Shown here: piece after piece, positions 1 through 8,389 of the stretch | Numbering within the stretch: position 1 is the stretch's first letter | Layout: each line of letters begins with the position of its first letter | NCBI GenBank assembly: GCA_003139775.1 | Contig: PLGI01000137.1 | Coordinates: forward strand, 1-46,179 | Reading direction: 5' to 3' | Length of the DNA: 46,179 bases | Source: Syntrophaceae bacterium | Lineage (GTDB): Bacteria; Desulfobacterota; Syntrophia; Syntrophales; Smithellaceae | Translations under genes and position numbers: made by a program | Notes under the pieces: generated by a model | Told to the model about the DNA's origin: nothing | The model's input: only the letters and a program-made list of their open reading frames with translations | Database searches by the model: none

Positions 1-1
1 A

Positions 2-406
2 AATGTTGACATGTCTCGGCAACTAACAGAATGTCTTTCAAAATTGAAAATTAAACGCAAAGAAGAATATCTTGCTAAAGGAGAGGGCGTGCCCGAATGG
101 ATTTTTATTTCCGAGATAGGCACACCTTTGATTGAAGGTCATTGGAGAGAGCGTGTATTCAAGAAGATTCTTGAGAAAGCCAAAATGCGACAAATCCGCA
201 TCCATGATATCCGTCATACCTATGCTTCTCAACTTATCCAAGATAATCGTTCTCTTGCCTACATCAAGGACCAGCTAGGGCATCATAGCATTCAAGTCAC
301 TGTCGATATATATGGGCACCTTGTACCCGGAGCGAACAAAGAAGTGGTTGATAGCCTGGATGATCCTGATTACACCTATATTGCACCCAATTTAAAAGAA
401 GCGTAG
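2..406 (+). CDS. Tyrosine recombinase/phage integrase, C-terminal part (5' end outside window)
   Basis: C-terminal catalytic half of a tyrosine site-specific recombinase. The reading frame stays open to the left edge, so the ATG at 11 is probably internal. Visible catalytic elements are HDIRHTYAS (the HxxR box) and LGHHSIQVTVDIYGH, which carries the second His region and the nucleophilic Tyr. The residue pattern matches integrases of genomic islands and prophages. The gene ends about 30 bp from the 3' end of a tRNA-Glu gene on the opposite strand, the usual arrangement of an integrase beside its attachment site. I infer that an integrated element extends to the left of the window. Whether the N-terminal arm-binding domain is intact cannot be seen. 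Confidence 0.9.
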   Translation, partial: NVDMSRQLTECLSKLKIKRKEEYLAKGEGVPEWIFISEIGTPLIEGHWRERVFKKILEKAKMRQIRIHDIRHTYASQLIQDNRSLAYIKDQLGHHSIQVTVDIYGHLVPGANKEVVDSLDDPDYTYIAPNLKEA

Positions 407-434
407 AATTATCATTGTAAGTTATTGAATTACT

Positions 435-509
435 TGGTAGTCCCACAGGGAGTTGAACCCTGGTTTCCGGCGTGAGAGGCCAGCGTCCTAACCACTAGAC
501 GATGGGACC
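435..509 (-). tRNA. tRNA-Glu (anticodon CTC)
   Basis: Read on the minus strand, a complete cloverleaf can be folded: acceptor GGTCCCA/TGGGACT (G1-U72 wobble), D-arm starting GTCTAG, anticodon stem CTGGC/GCCGG with loop CTCTCAC, T-arm CAGGG-TTCAACT-CCCTG, discriminator A and an encoded CCA. Anticodon CTC gives glutamate. The T-loop has TTCAACT in place of the common TTCGANT. Its 3' end points toward the integrase gene, making it the likely attachment site of that element. gltX, encoding the cognate synthetase, lies upstream on the same strand. Confidence 0.93.
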
Positions 510-513
510 ACAT

Positions 514-587
514 TGGTTGGGAGACCATGATTCGAAACTCTGTAGTAGGGTTCAGAGCCCTGAGTCCTATCGCCAGACGATCTCCCA
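514..587 (-). tRNA. tRNA-Gln (anticodon CTG), T-arm degenerate
   Basis: Minus-strand cloverleaf immediately 5' of tRNA-Glu with a 4-bp spacer. The acceptor TGGGAGA/TCTCCCA is perfect, discriminator A and CCA are encoded, the D-stem GTCT/GGAC pairs, and the anticodon loop CTCTGAA has anticodon CTG. However, the anticodon stem ends in a C27-A43 mismatch, and the T-stem (AGAGT against CATGG around loop TTCGAAT) pairs at only about one of five positions. It is either a decaying tRNA or a tRNA with a non-standard T-arm. The tandem Gln-Glu arrangement beside gltX supports a real origin. Confidence 0.65.
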
Positions 588-699
588 ACAGTGTGGAAAG
601 TTGAGGGTGAGTATCTATTCAATTCGACTTTAAAAGTCAAGATGAAAGTGACGCAGGTTTTAAAACACCGCAATTGCGGGGTCGTTGAGAAATCCCATG

Positions 700-900
700 T
701 TTTGGGGCTGTTCAAATACCCTAAGGGGCACGCCGAATGTTCAGATGCAAGGCGCGCAAAAAACCTAACCGCGAGGCGTATAACCTAAAGGTCACACGTA
801 TGAATATACGTTGAGCGGTGCGGTTTTACGCGCAACCCCGGCCTTCGCCGGGGTAAACTCCGCAGACCATGGTGCCCTTCAGGGTATGAGCGTTTTGCAA
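700..900. repeat. Intergenic repeat block between gltX and tRNA-Gln
   Basis: About 330 bp between the tRNAs and gltX hold no credible gene. They hold several repeat words found elsewhere in the window: GAGGCGTAT...ATACGTTGAG (also near 11200 and, inverted, 22810), the core AACCTAAAGGTCACAC at 781-796, a short dyad ATACCCTAAGGGGC near 715, and the reverse complement of ATACCCTGAAGGGC near 874-887 (again near 14512). The block looks like nested short repeats. Confidence 0.7.
836..853. repeat. GC-rich perfect hairpin downstream of gltX
   Basis: CCCCGGC-CTTC-GCCGGGG is a 7-bp perfect inverted repeat about 70 bp beyond the gltX stop. There is no T-run on either side, so it is not a classic intrinsic terminator. 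A very similar palindrome with loop ATGC occurs at 35200-35217, which suggests a REP-like dispersed palindrome. Confidence 0.6.
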
Positions 901-922
901 TAGCCCCCTGCCCTGAACAGCC

Positions 923-2326
923 CTATTTATTCTCAGTTTCAATATAGGCAAGCGCGGCGTTAATCCTTTGAATAACCCGTTCCTTGCCCAGAGTGACCAT
1001 GATTTCATCAATGCCGGGGCTGACGGTTTTCCCCGTCAGCGCTACTCGCAGCGGCTGGGCGATCACTTTAAACTTTATGTCTTTTTCCTGCGTGAAAGCC
1101 TTGAGGAATTCTTCCAGGTCTTCTTTGTTGAAATTTTGCACCGTTGGAATTGCGGTGACCATTGCCTTCAAATGATTGGAAATCTCCGGTACCAGAAATT
1201 TCAGGGCGGCTTGTTCTTCATATTTAATCTCATCGGCAAAATAGAAATTTGCCGCACCGGCCAGTTCCACCAACGTTTTGACGCGCGGCTGTAAATCCAC
1301 AATCACTTTCTGAATGAAAGCGGCGTCGCCTAAATTGGTGCCTTCAGGCCACAGGGATTTCATCTCTTCCATTAACCGCTTAGGGCTTGCTTCCTTTATA
1401 TAGTGCGCGTTGAGCCAAAGCAATTTTTCGGGATTGAAAACAGCGGGCGATTTGCCGACAGCATCCAGAGCGAATTGCTCAATTAGTTCTTTTTGCGAAA
1501 AAATTTCCTGGTCTCCATGCGACCAGCCGAGGCGTACCAGATAATTGACCAGCGCCTCCGGCAGATAACCCATCTCCTTATAGGCCATGACAGATGTAGC
1601 TCCGTGACGCTTGCTCAGACGTGCCTTATCCGATCCCAGAATCATCGGGACGTGAGCGAATTTGGGCACATCGAAACCCAGTGCCTGATACATCAAAATC
1701 TGGCGGGGGGTATTGTTGACATGGTCGTCACCACGAATTACATGCGTGATATTCATGAGTGCGTCGTCGATGACGACGGCAAAATTATAAGTCGGATATC
1801 CGTCGCCGCGTTCTATAATCAAATCGTCCAACTCATCATTATTAAAGCTGATATTTCCTTTAATGAGGTCTTCCACAATCGTTATGCCGGTTTGCGCACC
1901 GCGAAAGCGGACAACACTGCCGGGCGATTTCTTTAAATTCTTGTCGCGGCAGGTACCATCATATTTGGGCTTTTCCCCGGCGGCCAAGGCGGTTTTTCTT
2001 TTGATTTCAAGTTCTTCTGACGTACAAGTGCAATAGTAGGCCTTGCCCTCTTTGATCAGTTTTTGCACCATTTCGCGGTGCAACTCGACACGCTGTGCCT
2101 GAAAATGGGGACCTTCATCCCAGTTTAGACCCAGCCAAGTCATGGCATCGAGTATCGCCTTTGTTGATTCATCGGTCGAACGTTGCTGATCGGTATCCTC
2201 AATCCTCAAAACGAATTCACCGCCGTGATGGCGGGTATAAAGCCAGTTAAAAAGAGCAGTTCGCGCTCCGCCGATGTGCAAAAAACCGGTTGGCGAAGGC
2301 GCAAAGCGGGTTCTGATTTTTCCCAT
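923..2326 (-). CDS. gltX: Glutamyl-tRNA synthetase
   Basis: Class I aminoacyl-tRNA synthetase that charges tRNA-Glu with glutamate in the cytoplasm. If the organism uses GatCAB it may also mischarge tRNA-Gln; that cannot be settled here. The N-terminus has the class I signature in FAPSPTGFLHIGGART, and the KMSKS-type loop appears as DKARLSKRHG near residue 240. Length 467 aa is normal for bacterial GluRS. AAGGAAA lies just upstream of the ATG and a good sigma-70 promoter lies 30-60 bp upstream. Next to it on the same strand are tRNA-Gln and tRNA-Glu, a sensible functional cluster. On the other side it diverges from yceD-rpmF. Confidence 0.97.
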   Translation of the reverse strand: MGKIRTRFAPSPTGFLHIGGARTALFNWLYTRHHGGEFVLRIEDTDQQRSTDESTKAILDAMTWLGLNWDEGPHFQAQRVELHREMVQKLIKEGKAYYCTCTSEELEIKRKTALAAGEKPKYDGTCRDKNLKKSPGSVVRFRGAQTGITIVEDLIKGNISFNNDELDDLIIERGDGYPTYNFAVVIDDALMNITHVIRGDDHVNNTPRQILMYQALGFDVPKFAHVPMILGSDKARLSKRHGATSVMAYKEMGYLPEALVNYLVRLGWSHGDQEIFSQKELIEQFALDAVGKSPAVFNPEKLLWLNAHYIKEASPKRLMEEMKSLWPEGTNLGDAAFIQKVIVDLQPRVKTLVELAGAANFYFADEIKYEEQAALKFLVPEISNHLKAMVTAIPTVQNFNKEDLEEFLKAFTQEKDIKFKVIAQPLRVALTGKTVSPGIDEIMVTLGKERVIQRINAALAYIETENK

Positions 2327-2354
2327 TGTTTTCGTTTCCTTAATTTTTTGTAGC

Positions 2355-2384
2355 TTTATAGGGTTGAGATTAGCTTTTTGTCAA
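2355..2384 (-). promoter_or_regulatory. Sigma-70-type promoter for gltX
   Basis: On the minus strand TTGACA is followed after 18 bp by TATAAA, placed 30-60 bp upstream of the gltX start codon. The near-consensus hexamers and position make this the likely gltX promoter. Confidence 0.7.
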
Positions 2385-2484
2385 GGCCCTTAATCTTCTT
2401 ATTTAGCAAATTATCCTTGACAAGAAAAAGAATTTATAATTTACTTCTAAGATTATAATTTTAGCAAAATTTTTATAAGGCAGT

Positions 2485-3036
2485 ATGCTTTCGATGTCTA
2501 ATTCTTTGAAAATTAACGTAGTTCTTATTCCCGAGGAAGGGCAGAATTTCGTTTTTTCCGAAGATGGTGACTGGTTTAAGGGATGCTTTAAAGATAGCGA
2601 TAGTCTTGATTTTACTCTGCGCCAGGTTGATGTAAATTGTCTGATAACAAAAGTTTCAGGCACTGTTTTTATTAAAGGTACATTTTCTGCATTTATTGAT
2701 ATTTATTGCAGCCGCTGTTTGGAGCACGCAAGCCTGCCTATTGGCAGTGATTTCGCTTATACGTTAATTCCTGCGAAGGCGGAAAGCAGAGAAGATTTAG
2801 AGCTGACGCCGGAAGAACTGGAAATAAGCTATTATCAAAGCGATTTTATTGACCTCGCGCCTATTATCTGTGAGCAGATAATTTTGCAAATACCGATTAA
2901 GGTGCTTTGCAGTGAAGAATGTAAAGGTTTATGCCCGCACTGTGGCGCTAATTTGAATACTTCTTCCTGCAATTGTCATTTAAATTTTGTTAATGATCGT
3001 ATGGCTGTATTAAAAAATTTTAGAGTAAAAAATTAA
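2485..3036 (+). CDS. yceD: YceD/DUF177 family protein
   Basis: DUF177/YceD family protein, linked in other bacteria to 23S rRNA processing or accumulation and almost always encoded just before rpmF. The protein has the family pattern of a Cys pair in the centre (YCSRCLEH) and a C-terminal cluster (CSEECKGLCPHCG plus SCNCH), suggesting a bound metal. Length 183 aa is typical. Start at 2485 follows a modest AAGGCAG; an alternative ATG lies at 2494. rpmF begins 19 bp downstream, so the two form an operon. Confidence 0.88.
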   Translation: MLSMSNSLKINVVLIPEEGQNFVFSEDGDWFKGCFKDSDSLDFTLRQVDVNCLITKVSGTVFIKGTFSAFIDIYCSRCLEHASLPIGSDFAYTLIPAKAESREDLELTPEELEISYYQSDFIDLAPIICEQIILQIPIKVLCSEECKGLCPHCGANLNTSSCNCHLNFVNDRMAVLKNFRVKN

Positions 3037-3055
3037 TTATAAAGAAGGATAATTT

Positions 3056-3241
3056 ATGCCAAATCCGGTAAAGAGACATTCCAAAACCAGGCGTAACCAG
3101 AGAAGGGCGAATGATTTTTTGAAGTCGCCTTCATTGTCGTTATGCCCACAATGCAATGAACCGAAATTGCCTCATCGCGTTTGCCCGACATGTGAAACCT
3201 ATAAGGGCAGGGACTACAAAAAGACAGAAAAGAATGCCTAG
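3056..3241 (+). CDS. rpmF: 50S ribosomal protein L32
   Basis: Small basic zinc-ribbon protein of the large ribosomal subunit. The N-terminus [18 protein letters not shown] is diagnostic, and the zinc ligands are CPQC and CPTC. Length 61 aa is normal. A ribosome-binding site AGAAGGA precedes the ATG. It follows yceD as expected. The usual downstream plsX-fabH-fabD-fabG block is absent, and an intergenic gap with a candidate terminator separates it from acpP. Confidence 0.97.
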   Translation: MPNPVKRHSKTRRNQRRANDFLKSPSLSLCPQCNEPKLPHRVCPTCETYKGRDYKKTEKNA

Positions 3242-3268
3242 TATTTAGAAGATATGTTTTAGGCCGCG

Positions 3269-3302
3269 CCGGTTATTACCAACTGTAATCCGGACATTTT
3301 TT
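3269..3302 (+). terminator. Candidate terminator after rpmF
   Basis: An imperfect inverted repeat CCGGTTA...TAATCCGG, with one bulge, is followed within 4 bp by a run of six T. It would separate rpmF from acpP. The 259-bp rpmF-acpP gap otherwise holds AT-rich sequence with no credible gene. Confidence 0.55.
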
Positions 3303-3500
3303 ATGCTAAAAAATGTTTGCGATCTTTTGCTAAAGCAAATTGTTTTGTCTGTGAAATGGTGGCAAATAGTGGGAAGATGTTATTGTAGGCGTAAAAACAA
3401 TGAAAAAAATAAGGAATTATTTTTAAAAAACAGGTAAAAGACATACAATTTAGTTCAATTTTTAGGGCAATAACAGACTGAGACTGGAGGAGGATTTTGC

Positions 3501-3737
3501 ATGACGTTAGAAGAAAAAGTCATTAAACTTGTTATGGAACAATTGGATGTAACCAAGGAAGAGTGCGTTTTGGAAGCTTCTTTTATTGATGATTTAGGAG
3601 CGGACTCTTTAGATATTGTTGAGCTCCTCATGGAGATGGAAGAAGCTTTTGGTGTGGAGATAGCTGACGAAGAGCTGGAAAAAATTAGTACAATTAAAGA
3701 CGTAATTGATTTTCTTAAGCAAAAAGGCATCAATTAG
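3501..3737 (+). CDS. acpP: Acyl carrier protein
   Basis: Small acidic carrier of fatty-acyl chains in type II fatty acid synthesis. The phosphopantetheine attachment serine sits in [16 protein letters not shown], and length 78 aa is standard. A strong GGAGGAGG lies 6-14 bp before the ATG. fabF follows after 23 bp, the classic acpP-fabF pair. The gene is separated from rpmF by about 260 bp, so the core plsX/fabH/fabD/fabG genes must be elsewhere. Confidence 0.97.
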   Translation: MTLEEKVIKLVMEQLDVTKEECVLEASFIDDLGADSLDIVELLMEMEEAFGVEIADEELEKISTIKDVIDFLKQKGIN

Positions 3738-3760
3738 TTCACCGCGTAGGATCCTAGCCA

Positions 3761-5020
3761 ATGAAAAGGCGTGTCGTTGTAACAGGTCTTGGGGCGTTGA
3801 CCCCCCTGGGAAATTCAGTTAGTCAATCATGGGAAGGCGCCATTACAGGTAAATCCGGTATTGGTCCGATTACCAAATTTGATTGCAGTTCTTATAAAAC
3901 AAAAATTGCCGGCGAAATAAGAAATTTTGATCCGATGCAATTTGTCAACAAACAGGAAGTCCGCCGCTACGATGATTTCATACTCTATTCTCTCGCGGCT
4001 TCAGAAATGGCTATGACTGACGCGAAATTGACGATCAGTCCGGAATTTTCTGAGCATGCCGGTGTAATAATCGGTTCTGCTATTGGCGGCTTATCAACAT
4101 TGGAATGCGAACTAAAAAACTTGTTAGGAGCGAATCCCCGTAAAATTTCTCCCTTTGCCGTTCCGTCAATTCTTGCCAATTTAGCTTCCGGTCACGTCTC
4201 TATTCGATTTGGAGCTAAGGGTCCCATAAATTGTGCCGTTACCGCTTGCGCTGCGGGAACATCGGCAATAGGCGATGCTTATAAGACTATTGCCTATGGA
4301 GATGCCGATGTAATGATTACCGGTGGTGTTGAAGCGGCGATAACACGGTTAGCCGTAGGCGGCTTTGGTGCCATGCGGGCGCTGTCGGTGCGAAACGATG
4401 AACCGCAGAAAGCCAGCCGGCCGTTTGATAAAGACCGTGATGGTTTTGTTATCGGGGAGGGTTGCGGTATAATTATTCTGGAAGAATTATCATTCGCTCT
4501 CAATAGAGGCGCGCGTATTTACGCGGAACTTGCCGGTTATGGGTGCACATCCGACGCTTTTCACATGGCCGCCCCGCCGCCCGGGCACGAAGGCGCCGCC
4601 CGCAGTATGCGAATTGCAATAAAAGATGCCGGTTTAAATCTCGAAGATGTCGATTACATAAACGCTCACGGCACATCAACGCCTCTAAATGATTTATATG
4701 AAACTCAAGCCATCAAATTTCTCTTTGGAGAACACGCCCAAAAGCTCATGGTCAGTTCCACAAAGTCTATGACCGGCCACATGCTGGGAGCGACGGGAGG
4801 AGCGGAAGCCATTTTCGCGATTAAAGCTTTACAGGAAAGCATCATCCCGCCCACGATTAATCTGGATAATCCCGGCGAAGGATGCGATCTTGATTACGTG
4901 TCTAAAGTTGCCCGGCACAAAGAAATAAATACAGCCATGTCCAACACTTTTGGTTTTGGCGGCGTCAACGCTGTTTTATTATTTAAGAAATATAGTGAGT
5001 CCCAAGTTTCAGAAGCGTAG
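3761..5020 (+). CDS. fabF: 3-oxoacyl-ACP synthase II (KAS II)
   Basis: Condensing enzyme that elongates acyl-ACP with malonyl-ACP. The N-terminus RRVVVTGLGALTPLGN, the active-site Cys in TACAAGTSA, His in NAHGTSTPLND, and Lys/His in KSMTGHMLGATGG are all present. Length 419 aa is normal. The ribosome-binding site is weak (TAGGAT), so translation is probably coupled to acpP. The stop codon TAG lies in the loop of the first hairpin of a downstream repeat array, so the last few residues appear to be encoded by the repeat. Confidence 0.97.
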   Translation: MKRRVVVTGLGALTPLGNSVSQSWEGAITGKSGIGPITKFDCSSYKTKIAGEIRNFDPMQFVNKQEVRRYDDFILYSLAASEMAMTDAKLTISPEFSEHAGVIIGSAIGGLSTLECELKNLLGANPRKISPFAVPSILANLASGHVSIRFGAKGPINCAVTACAAGTSAIGDAYKTIAYGDADVMITGGVEAAITRLAVGGFGAMRALSVRNDEPQKASRPFDKDRDGFVIGEGCGIIILEELSFALNRGARIYAELAGYGCTSDAFHMAAPPPGHEGAARSMRIAIKDAGLNLEDVDYINAHGTSTPLNDLYETQAIKFLFGEHAQKLMVSSTKSMTGHMLGATGGAEAIFAIKALQESIIPPTINLDNPGEGCDLDYVSKVARHKEINTAMSNTFGFGGVNAVLLFKKYSESQVSEA

Positions 5021-5412
5021 CGCGCTGAAATTTGTTGGACGAACTATCCTAGGAGCGAAGCGACGTAGGATAATGAGCATTTCTTGATATACCAGGCGCA
5101 TAGTGCCATAGTAAAACGAATCCCGACGAGTCGGAATGAAGTTTCTCCCTGCCCCTTAAGGTGGCGGGATAATTCGCTCTAAGATTTTCCGAGTACTACG
5201 TTTCGGAAAATCAAGGCTCATAAAAGCGTTAGTCGTAATGAGACTCAAATTGCATAAGCTTAGCGTAATGAAATTTGTTAGTCGAATTTTCCAATAACCT
5301 TTAGTTATTGAAAATTATCCCGCCAGAGGTGGAGACAGTGAGACTCAAATTGCATAAGCTTAGCGTACTGAAGTTGTCTGGTCGAACTATCCTGCGTTAG
5401 CAGGGGTTGAAG
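5004..5412 (+). repeat. Modular hairpin array between fabF and glyA
   Basis: This roughly 430-bp gap has no credible gene. It is a chain of short inverted repeats joined by recurring linkers. Linkers include GTAATGAGACTCAAATT, GTCGAATTTTCC and GGATAATTCGC. Hairpins include TCCTAGGAGCGAAGCGACGT-type, a CCAATAACC/GGTTATTG-type, ATTTTCCGA/CGGAAAAT and CCAGGCGCATAGTGCCATAG. Two near-identical units starting GAGACTCAAATTGCATAAGC occur about 100 bp apart. The first stem starts inside fabF, and the array ends about 45 bp before the glyA start. Confidence 0.85.
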
Positions 5413-5457
5413 ATCCGAGATATGTAGAAATTAATAGTGAAGGAGAGAACAATTCCC

Positions 5458-6711
5458 ATGTCTTTTTTAGAAAAAGTTGATCCGAAAGTCAGTCAGGCCA
5501 TTGATTTGGAAACACGCCGGCAGGCGGGGAAAATAGAGCTGATTGCTTCCGAGAATTTTGTGAGTGAGGCGGTATTAGAAGCGCAGGGTTCTGTCATGAC
5601 CAATAAGTATGCCGAAGGTTATCCCGGGAAACGTTACTATGGCGGCTGTGAATTTGTCGACATCGTGGAAAGTCTGGCGATTGAACGCTGTAAACAGCTT
5701 TTTGGAGCCGATCATGTCAATGTACAGCCGCATTCCGGCACGCAAGCGAATATGGCCGTATATTTTGCGGCAGTACAGCCGGGGGATACAATTTTGGGAA
5801 TGAATTTATCTCACGGTGGACATCTGTCTCATGGAAGCCCGGCCAATTTTTCGGGTAAACTTTATAAGATTATTCCTTACGGCGTCAGTAGAGATACAGA
5901 AACTATTGATTATGATGAAGTGGAAAAATTAGCCAAAGAACATAAGCCTAAAATGATTATTGTCGGCGCCAGCGCTTATCCCAGGGTACTTGATTTTCAA
6001 CGGTTCCGGAAAATTGCCGATGAAGTCGGCGCTGTAATCATGGCGGATATCGCCCATATTGCGGGGCTTGTCTGTACGGGATTGCATCCTTCCCCTGTTC
6101 CCGTTTGTGAATACGTCACGTCCACAACGCATAAGACTTTGCGCGGGCCGCGCGGCGGCTTGATCATGTGCAAAGAAGCTTACGCTAAAACATTGAACAG
6201 CAGAGTTTTCCCCGGCATGCAGGGCGGCCCTTTAATGCATATTATTGCCGCTAAAGCCGTTGCTTTTCAGGAAGCGCTTTTACCGGAATTCAAGGAATAT
6301 CAAAAGCAGATAATCAAAAACGCTCAGGCAATGGCGGATGAACTAAAGAATCAGGGATTCAGGATTGTTTCAGGCGGAACGGACAATCATTTGATGCTGG
6401 TTGATTTAACTGCCAAAGGTGTTACAGGAAAAGACGCGCAGGAGACGCTCGACCGCGCCGCCATAACTGTCAATAAAAACGGTATTCCCTTTGATACGCA
6501 AGGACCCCAGGTAACCAGTGGAATCAGAATCGGTACCCCCGCTGTGACTACGAGAGGAATGAAGGAAGGCGAGATGCGTTTAATCGCTTCCTATATCGCC
6601 GATGTAATTAAAAATATCAATAATGAGCAGAACATTCAGGCTATTGCTGAAAAGGTAAAAACTCTTTGTGCCCAATTCCCTCTTTATCAACGAAGGATTA
6701 AGAGCCTGTAA
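5458..6711 (+). CDS. glyA: Serine hydroxymethyltransferase
   Basis: PLP enzyme interconverting serine and glycine with tetrahydrofolate. Seen in the sequence: [19 protein letters not shown] near the N-terminus, the PLP-Lys motif [15 protein letters not shown], and [14 protein letters not shown] near the C-terminus. I chose ATG 5458 over the GTG at 5437 because GGAGAG lies directly before it and the family N-terminus begins here; length is then 417 aa, which is typical. It is followed by comEB after 44 bp, leading into the nrdR-rib cluster, a common arrangement. Confidence 0.97.
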   Translation: MSFLEKVDPKVSQAIDLETRRQAGKIELIASENFVSEAVLEAQGSVMTNKYAEGYPGKRYYGGCEFVDIVESLAIERCKQLFGADHVNVQPHSGTQANMAVYFAAVQPGDTILGMNLSHGGHLSHGSPANFSGKLYKIIPYGVSRDTETIDYDEVEKLAKEHKPKMIIVGASAYPRVLDFQRFRKIADEVGAVIMADIAHIAGLVCTGLHPSPVPVCEYVTSTTHKTLRGPRGGLIMCKEAYAKTLNSRVFPGMQGGPLMHIIAAKAVAFQEALLPEFKEYQKQIIKNAQAMADELKNQGFRIVSGGTDNHLMLVDLTAKGVTGKDAQETLDRAAITVNKNGIPFDTQGPQVTSGIRIGTPAVTTRGMKEGEMRLIASYIADVIKNINNEQNIQAIAEKVKTLCAQFPLYQRRIKSL

Positions 6712-6755
6712 AAAGACTTAGGATGAAAGAATCAGCTTCGTGAAAGCGTGTAAAT

Positions 6756-7241
6756 ATGGCCAAAAGGAAAGCATCTTCAGCAAGTCTGCCGGAGAAAATT
6801 AACAAAAGACCCGATTGGGATGCTTATTTTCTGGAAATTGTCGAGCTTGTTTCTAAGCGCAGTACTTGTTGCAGGCGAGCTGTGGGATCTGGATTGGTGC
6901 GCGATCACCGGATTCTGGCCACCGGCTATAATGGCGCTCCCTCCAAACTCCAACACTGCCTGGATATTGGCTGTCTGCGCGCGCAACTCAAAATTCCTTC
7001 GGGTGAGCGTCATGAATTATGCCGCGGACTGCACGCGGAACAAAATGCTGTTATTCAGGCGGCGCTGCATGGAGTGAATACTAAAGGATCGACGTTGTAT
7101 TGTACCAATCATCCCTGTGTTATTTGTGCCAAAATGATAATCAACGCCGGTGTTGTCCGTATAGTTATCCGCGACGGCTACCATGATAAATTGGCCGCGC
7201 AGATGCTCAAGGAAGCGGGAATTAGCGTAAAACAACTCTAA
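6756..7241 (+). CDS. comEB: dCMP deaminase (ComEB-like)
   Basis: Zinc-dependent deaminase of the dCMP/cytidine deaminase fold, probably converting dCMP to dUMP for thymidylate synthesis. The zinc ligand and proton shuttle motif [11 protein letters not shown] and the second motif [14 protein letters not shown] are clear. Length 161 aa fits the family. It lies between glyA and nrdR, a common position linking folate and nucleotide metabolism. The ribosome-binding site is weak. Confidence 0.9.
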   Translation: MAKRKASSASLPEKINKRPDWDAYFLEIVELVSKRSTCCRRAVGSGLVRDHRILATGYNGAPSKLQHCLDIGCLRAQLKIPSGERHELCRGLHAEQNAVIQAALHGVNTKGSTLYCTNHPCVICAKMIINAGVVRIVIRDGYHDKLAAQMLKEAGISVKQL

Positions 7242-7272
7242 ACTTTAGAAAATAATTAAGGTAAACAAACTC

Positions 7273-7734
7273 ATGAAGTGCCCTTTTTGCGGTCATGCGG
7301 AAAATAAAGTTATTGATTCGCGAATAAGCAAAGATGGCAAAGCCGTCCGTCGCCGCCGGGAATGTTTGGGCTGCTCAAAGCGCTTTACCACTTATGAGTA
7401 TGTAGAAGATATATTGCCGATGGTCGTAAAAAAAGATGGCCGTCGCGAACAGTTTGACCGGCAGAAAATATTAAGTGGTATAAAAAAAGCTTGCGAGAAG
7501 CGTCCGATCAGTATGGAGTCCATAGATAAACTTGTCGAAAATGTAGAGCAGGCCTGTCAGGAGATGCAATTAGAAGAAATTTCTTCGACACTTATCGGAG
7601 AAAAGATAATGAACGAACTCAAGATGTTTGACGGTGTTGCCTACGTCCGGTTTGCCTCGGTTTACCGTCAATTTCGCGATGTCGGCGAATTCATGTCCGA
7701 ACTGAAAGATTTATTGAGCAAGGGTAAAAAATAA
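7273..7734 (+). CDS. nrdR: Transcriptional repressor NrdR
   Basis: Repressor of ribonucleotide reductase genes with an N-terminal zinc ribbon and an ATP-cone. The start [17 protein letters not shown] and a second Cys pair (ECLGCSKRF) form the zinc ribbon. The ATP-cone is visible as [16 protein letters not shown]. Length 153 aa is standard. No NrdR box was identified in this window, so its targets lie elsewhere. ribE starts 3 bp after the stop, so it is the leading gene of the riboflavin segment. Confidence 0.96.
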   Translation: MKCPFCGHAENKVIDSRISKDGKAVRRRRECLGCSKRFTTYEYVEDILPMVVKKDGRREQFDRQKILSGIKKACEKRPISMESIDKLVENVEQACQEMQLEEISSTLIGEKIMNELKMFDGVAYVRFASVYRQFRDVGEFMSELKDLLSKGKK

Positions 7735-7737
7735 TTT

Positions 7738-8376
7738 ATGTTTACCGGAATTGTAGAGGGATTGGGCAAGGTCAAACGCCTGACAATGAAAGGCGCCGAT
7801 GCCGTTTTAGAAATTGAAACCGCAATCAATTTAACGGATGTGTCCGTCGGCGATAGTATCGCGGTAAACGGCGCTTGTCTTACCGTCACCTCAAAAAATC
7901 AACAGAATTTCAACGCCGATGTTTCCGCCGAAACGCTTTCCAGAACAACGCTCAAACTTTTACAGGCGGGACACAAAGTTAATTTGGAAAAATCATTGCG
8001 GGTTGGCGGCTTCGTCGGCGGTCATTTCGTTTTAGGCCATATTGATTCAGCCTGTCGAATTCTATCGCAGGCGCAAAAATCCGGCTCGCTGATTCTGGCT
8101 GTGGAAATGAATGATAATCTATCACGCTATATTGTGGAAAAAGGATCGGTGGCCATAGACGGCATCAGTCTTACCGTGAACAAACTTGAAAAAAACAGGT
8201 TTTATGTTAATATAATTCCTCATACAGCGGCCAATACTACTTTGCTTACGAAAAAAGACGGTGACCTGGTAAATATCGAAACTGATGTTCTGGGGAAATA
8301 TGTGGAAAAATTATTGCAAACTACGCGGGGAATAGATAAAGACTTCCTGGCGCAGCACGGTTTTTCAAATAAATAA
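7738..8376 (+). CDS. ribE: Riboflavin synthase, alpha chain
   Basis: Catalyses dismutation of 6,7-dimethyl-8-ribityllumazine to riboflavin. Two lumazine-binding repeats are visible: [12 protein letters not shown] with [11 protein letters not shown], then [14 protein letters not shown] with [10 protein letters not shown]. Length 212 aa is normal. It starts 3 bp after nrdR. The usual ribD, encoding deaminase/reductase, is missing between nrdR and ribE. Confidence 0.96.
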   Translation: MFTGIVEGLGKVKRLTMKGADAVLEIETAINLTDVSVGDSIAVNGACLTVTSKNQQNFNADVSAETLSRTTLKLLQAGHKVNLEKSLRVGGFVGGHFVLGHIDSACRILSQAQKSGSLILAVEMNDNLSRYIVEKGSVAIDGISLTVNKLEKNRFYVNIIPHTAANTTLLTKKDGDLVNIETDVLGKYVEKLLQTTRGIDKDFLAQHGFSNK

Positions 8377-8389
8377 GGATAAATACGCA

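Noticed and set aside
836-853. Intrinsic terminator for gltX
   Set aside because: The hairpin is strong but there is no T-run after it on the minus strand, and a similar palindrome at 35200 suggests a dispersed repeat.
968-1936. Several plus-strand ORFs antisense to gltX (1294, 1175, 1936 ends)
   Set aside because: They are frame shadows of gltX with no family resemblance and no ribosome-binding sites; gltX is unambiguous on the opposite strand.
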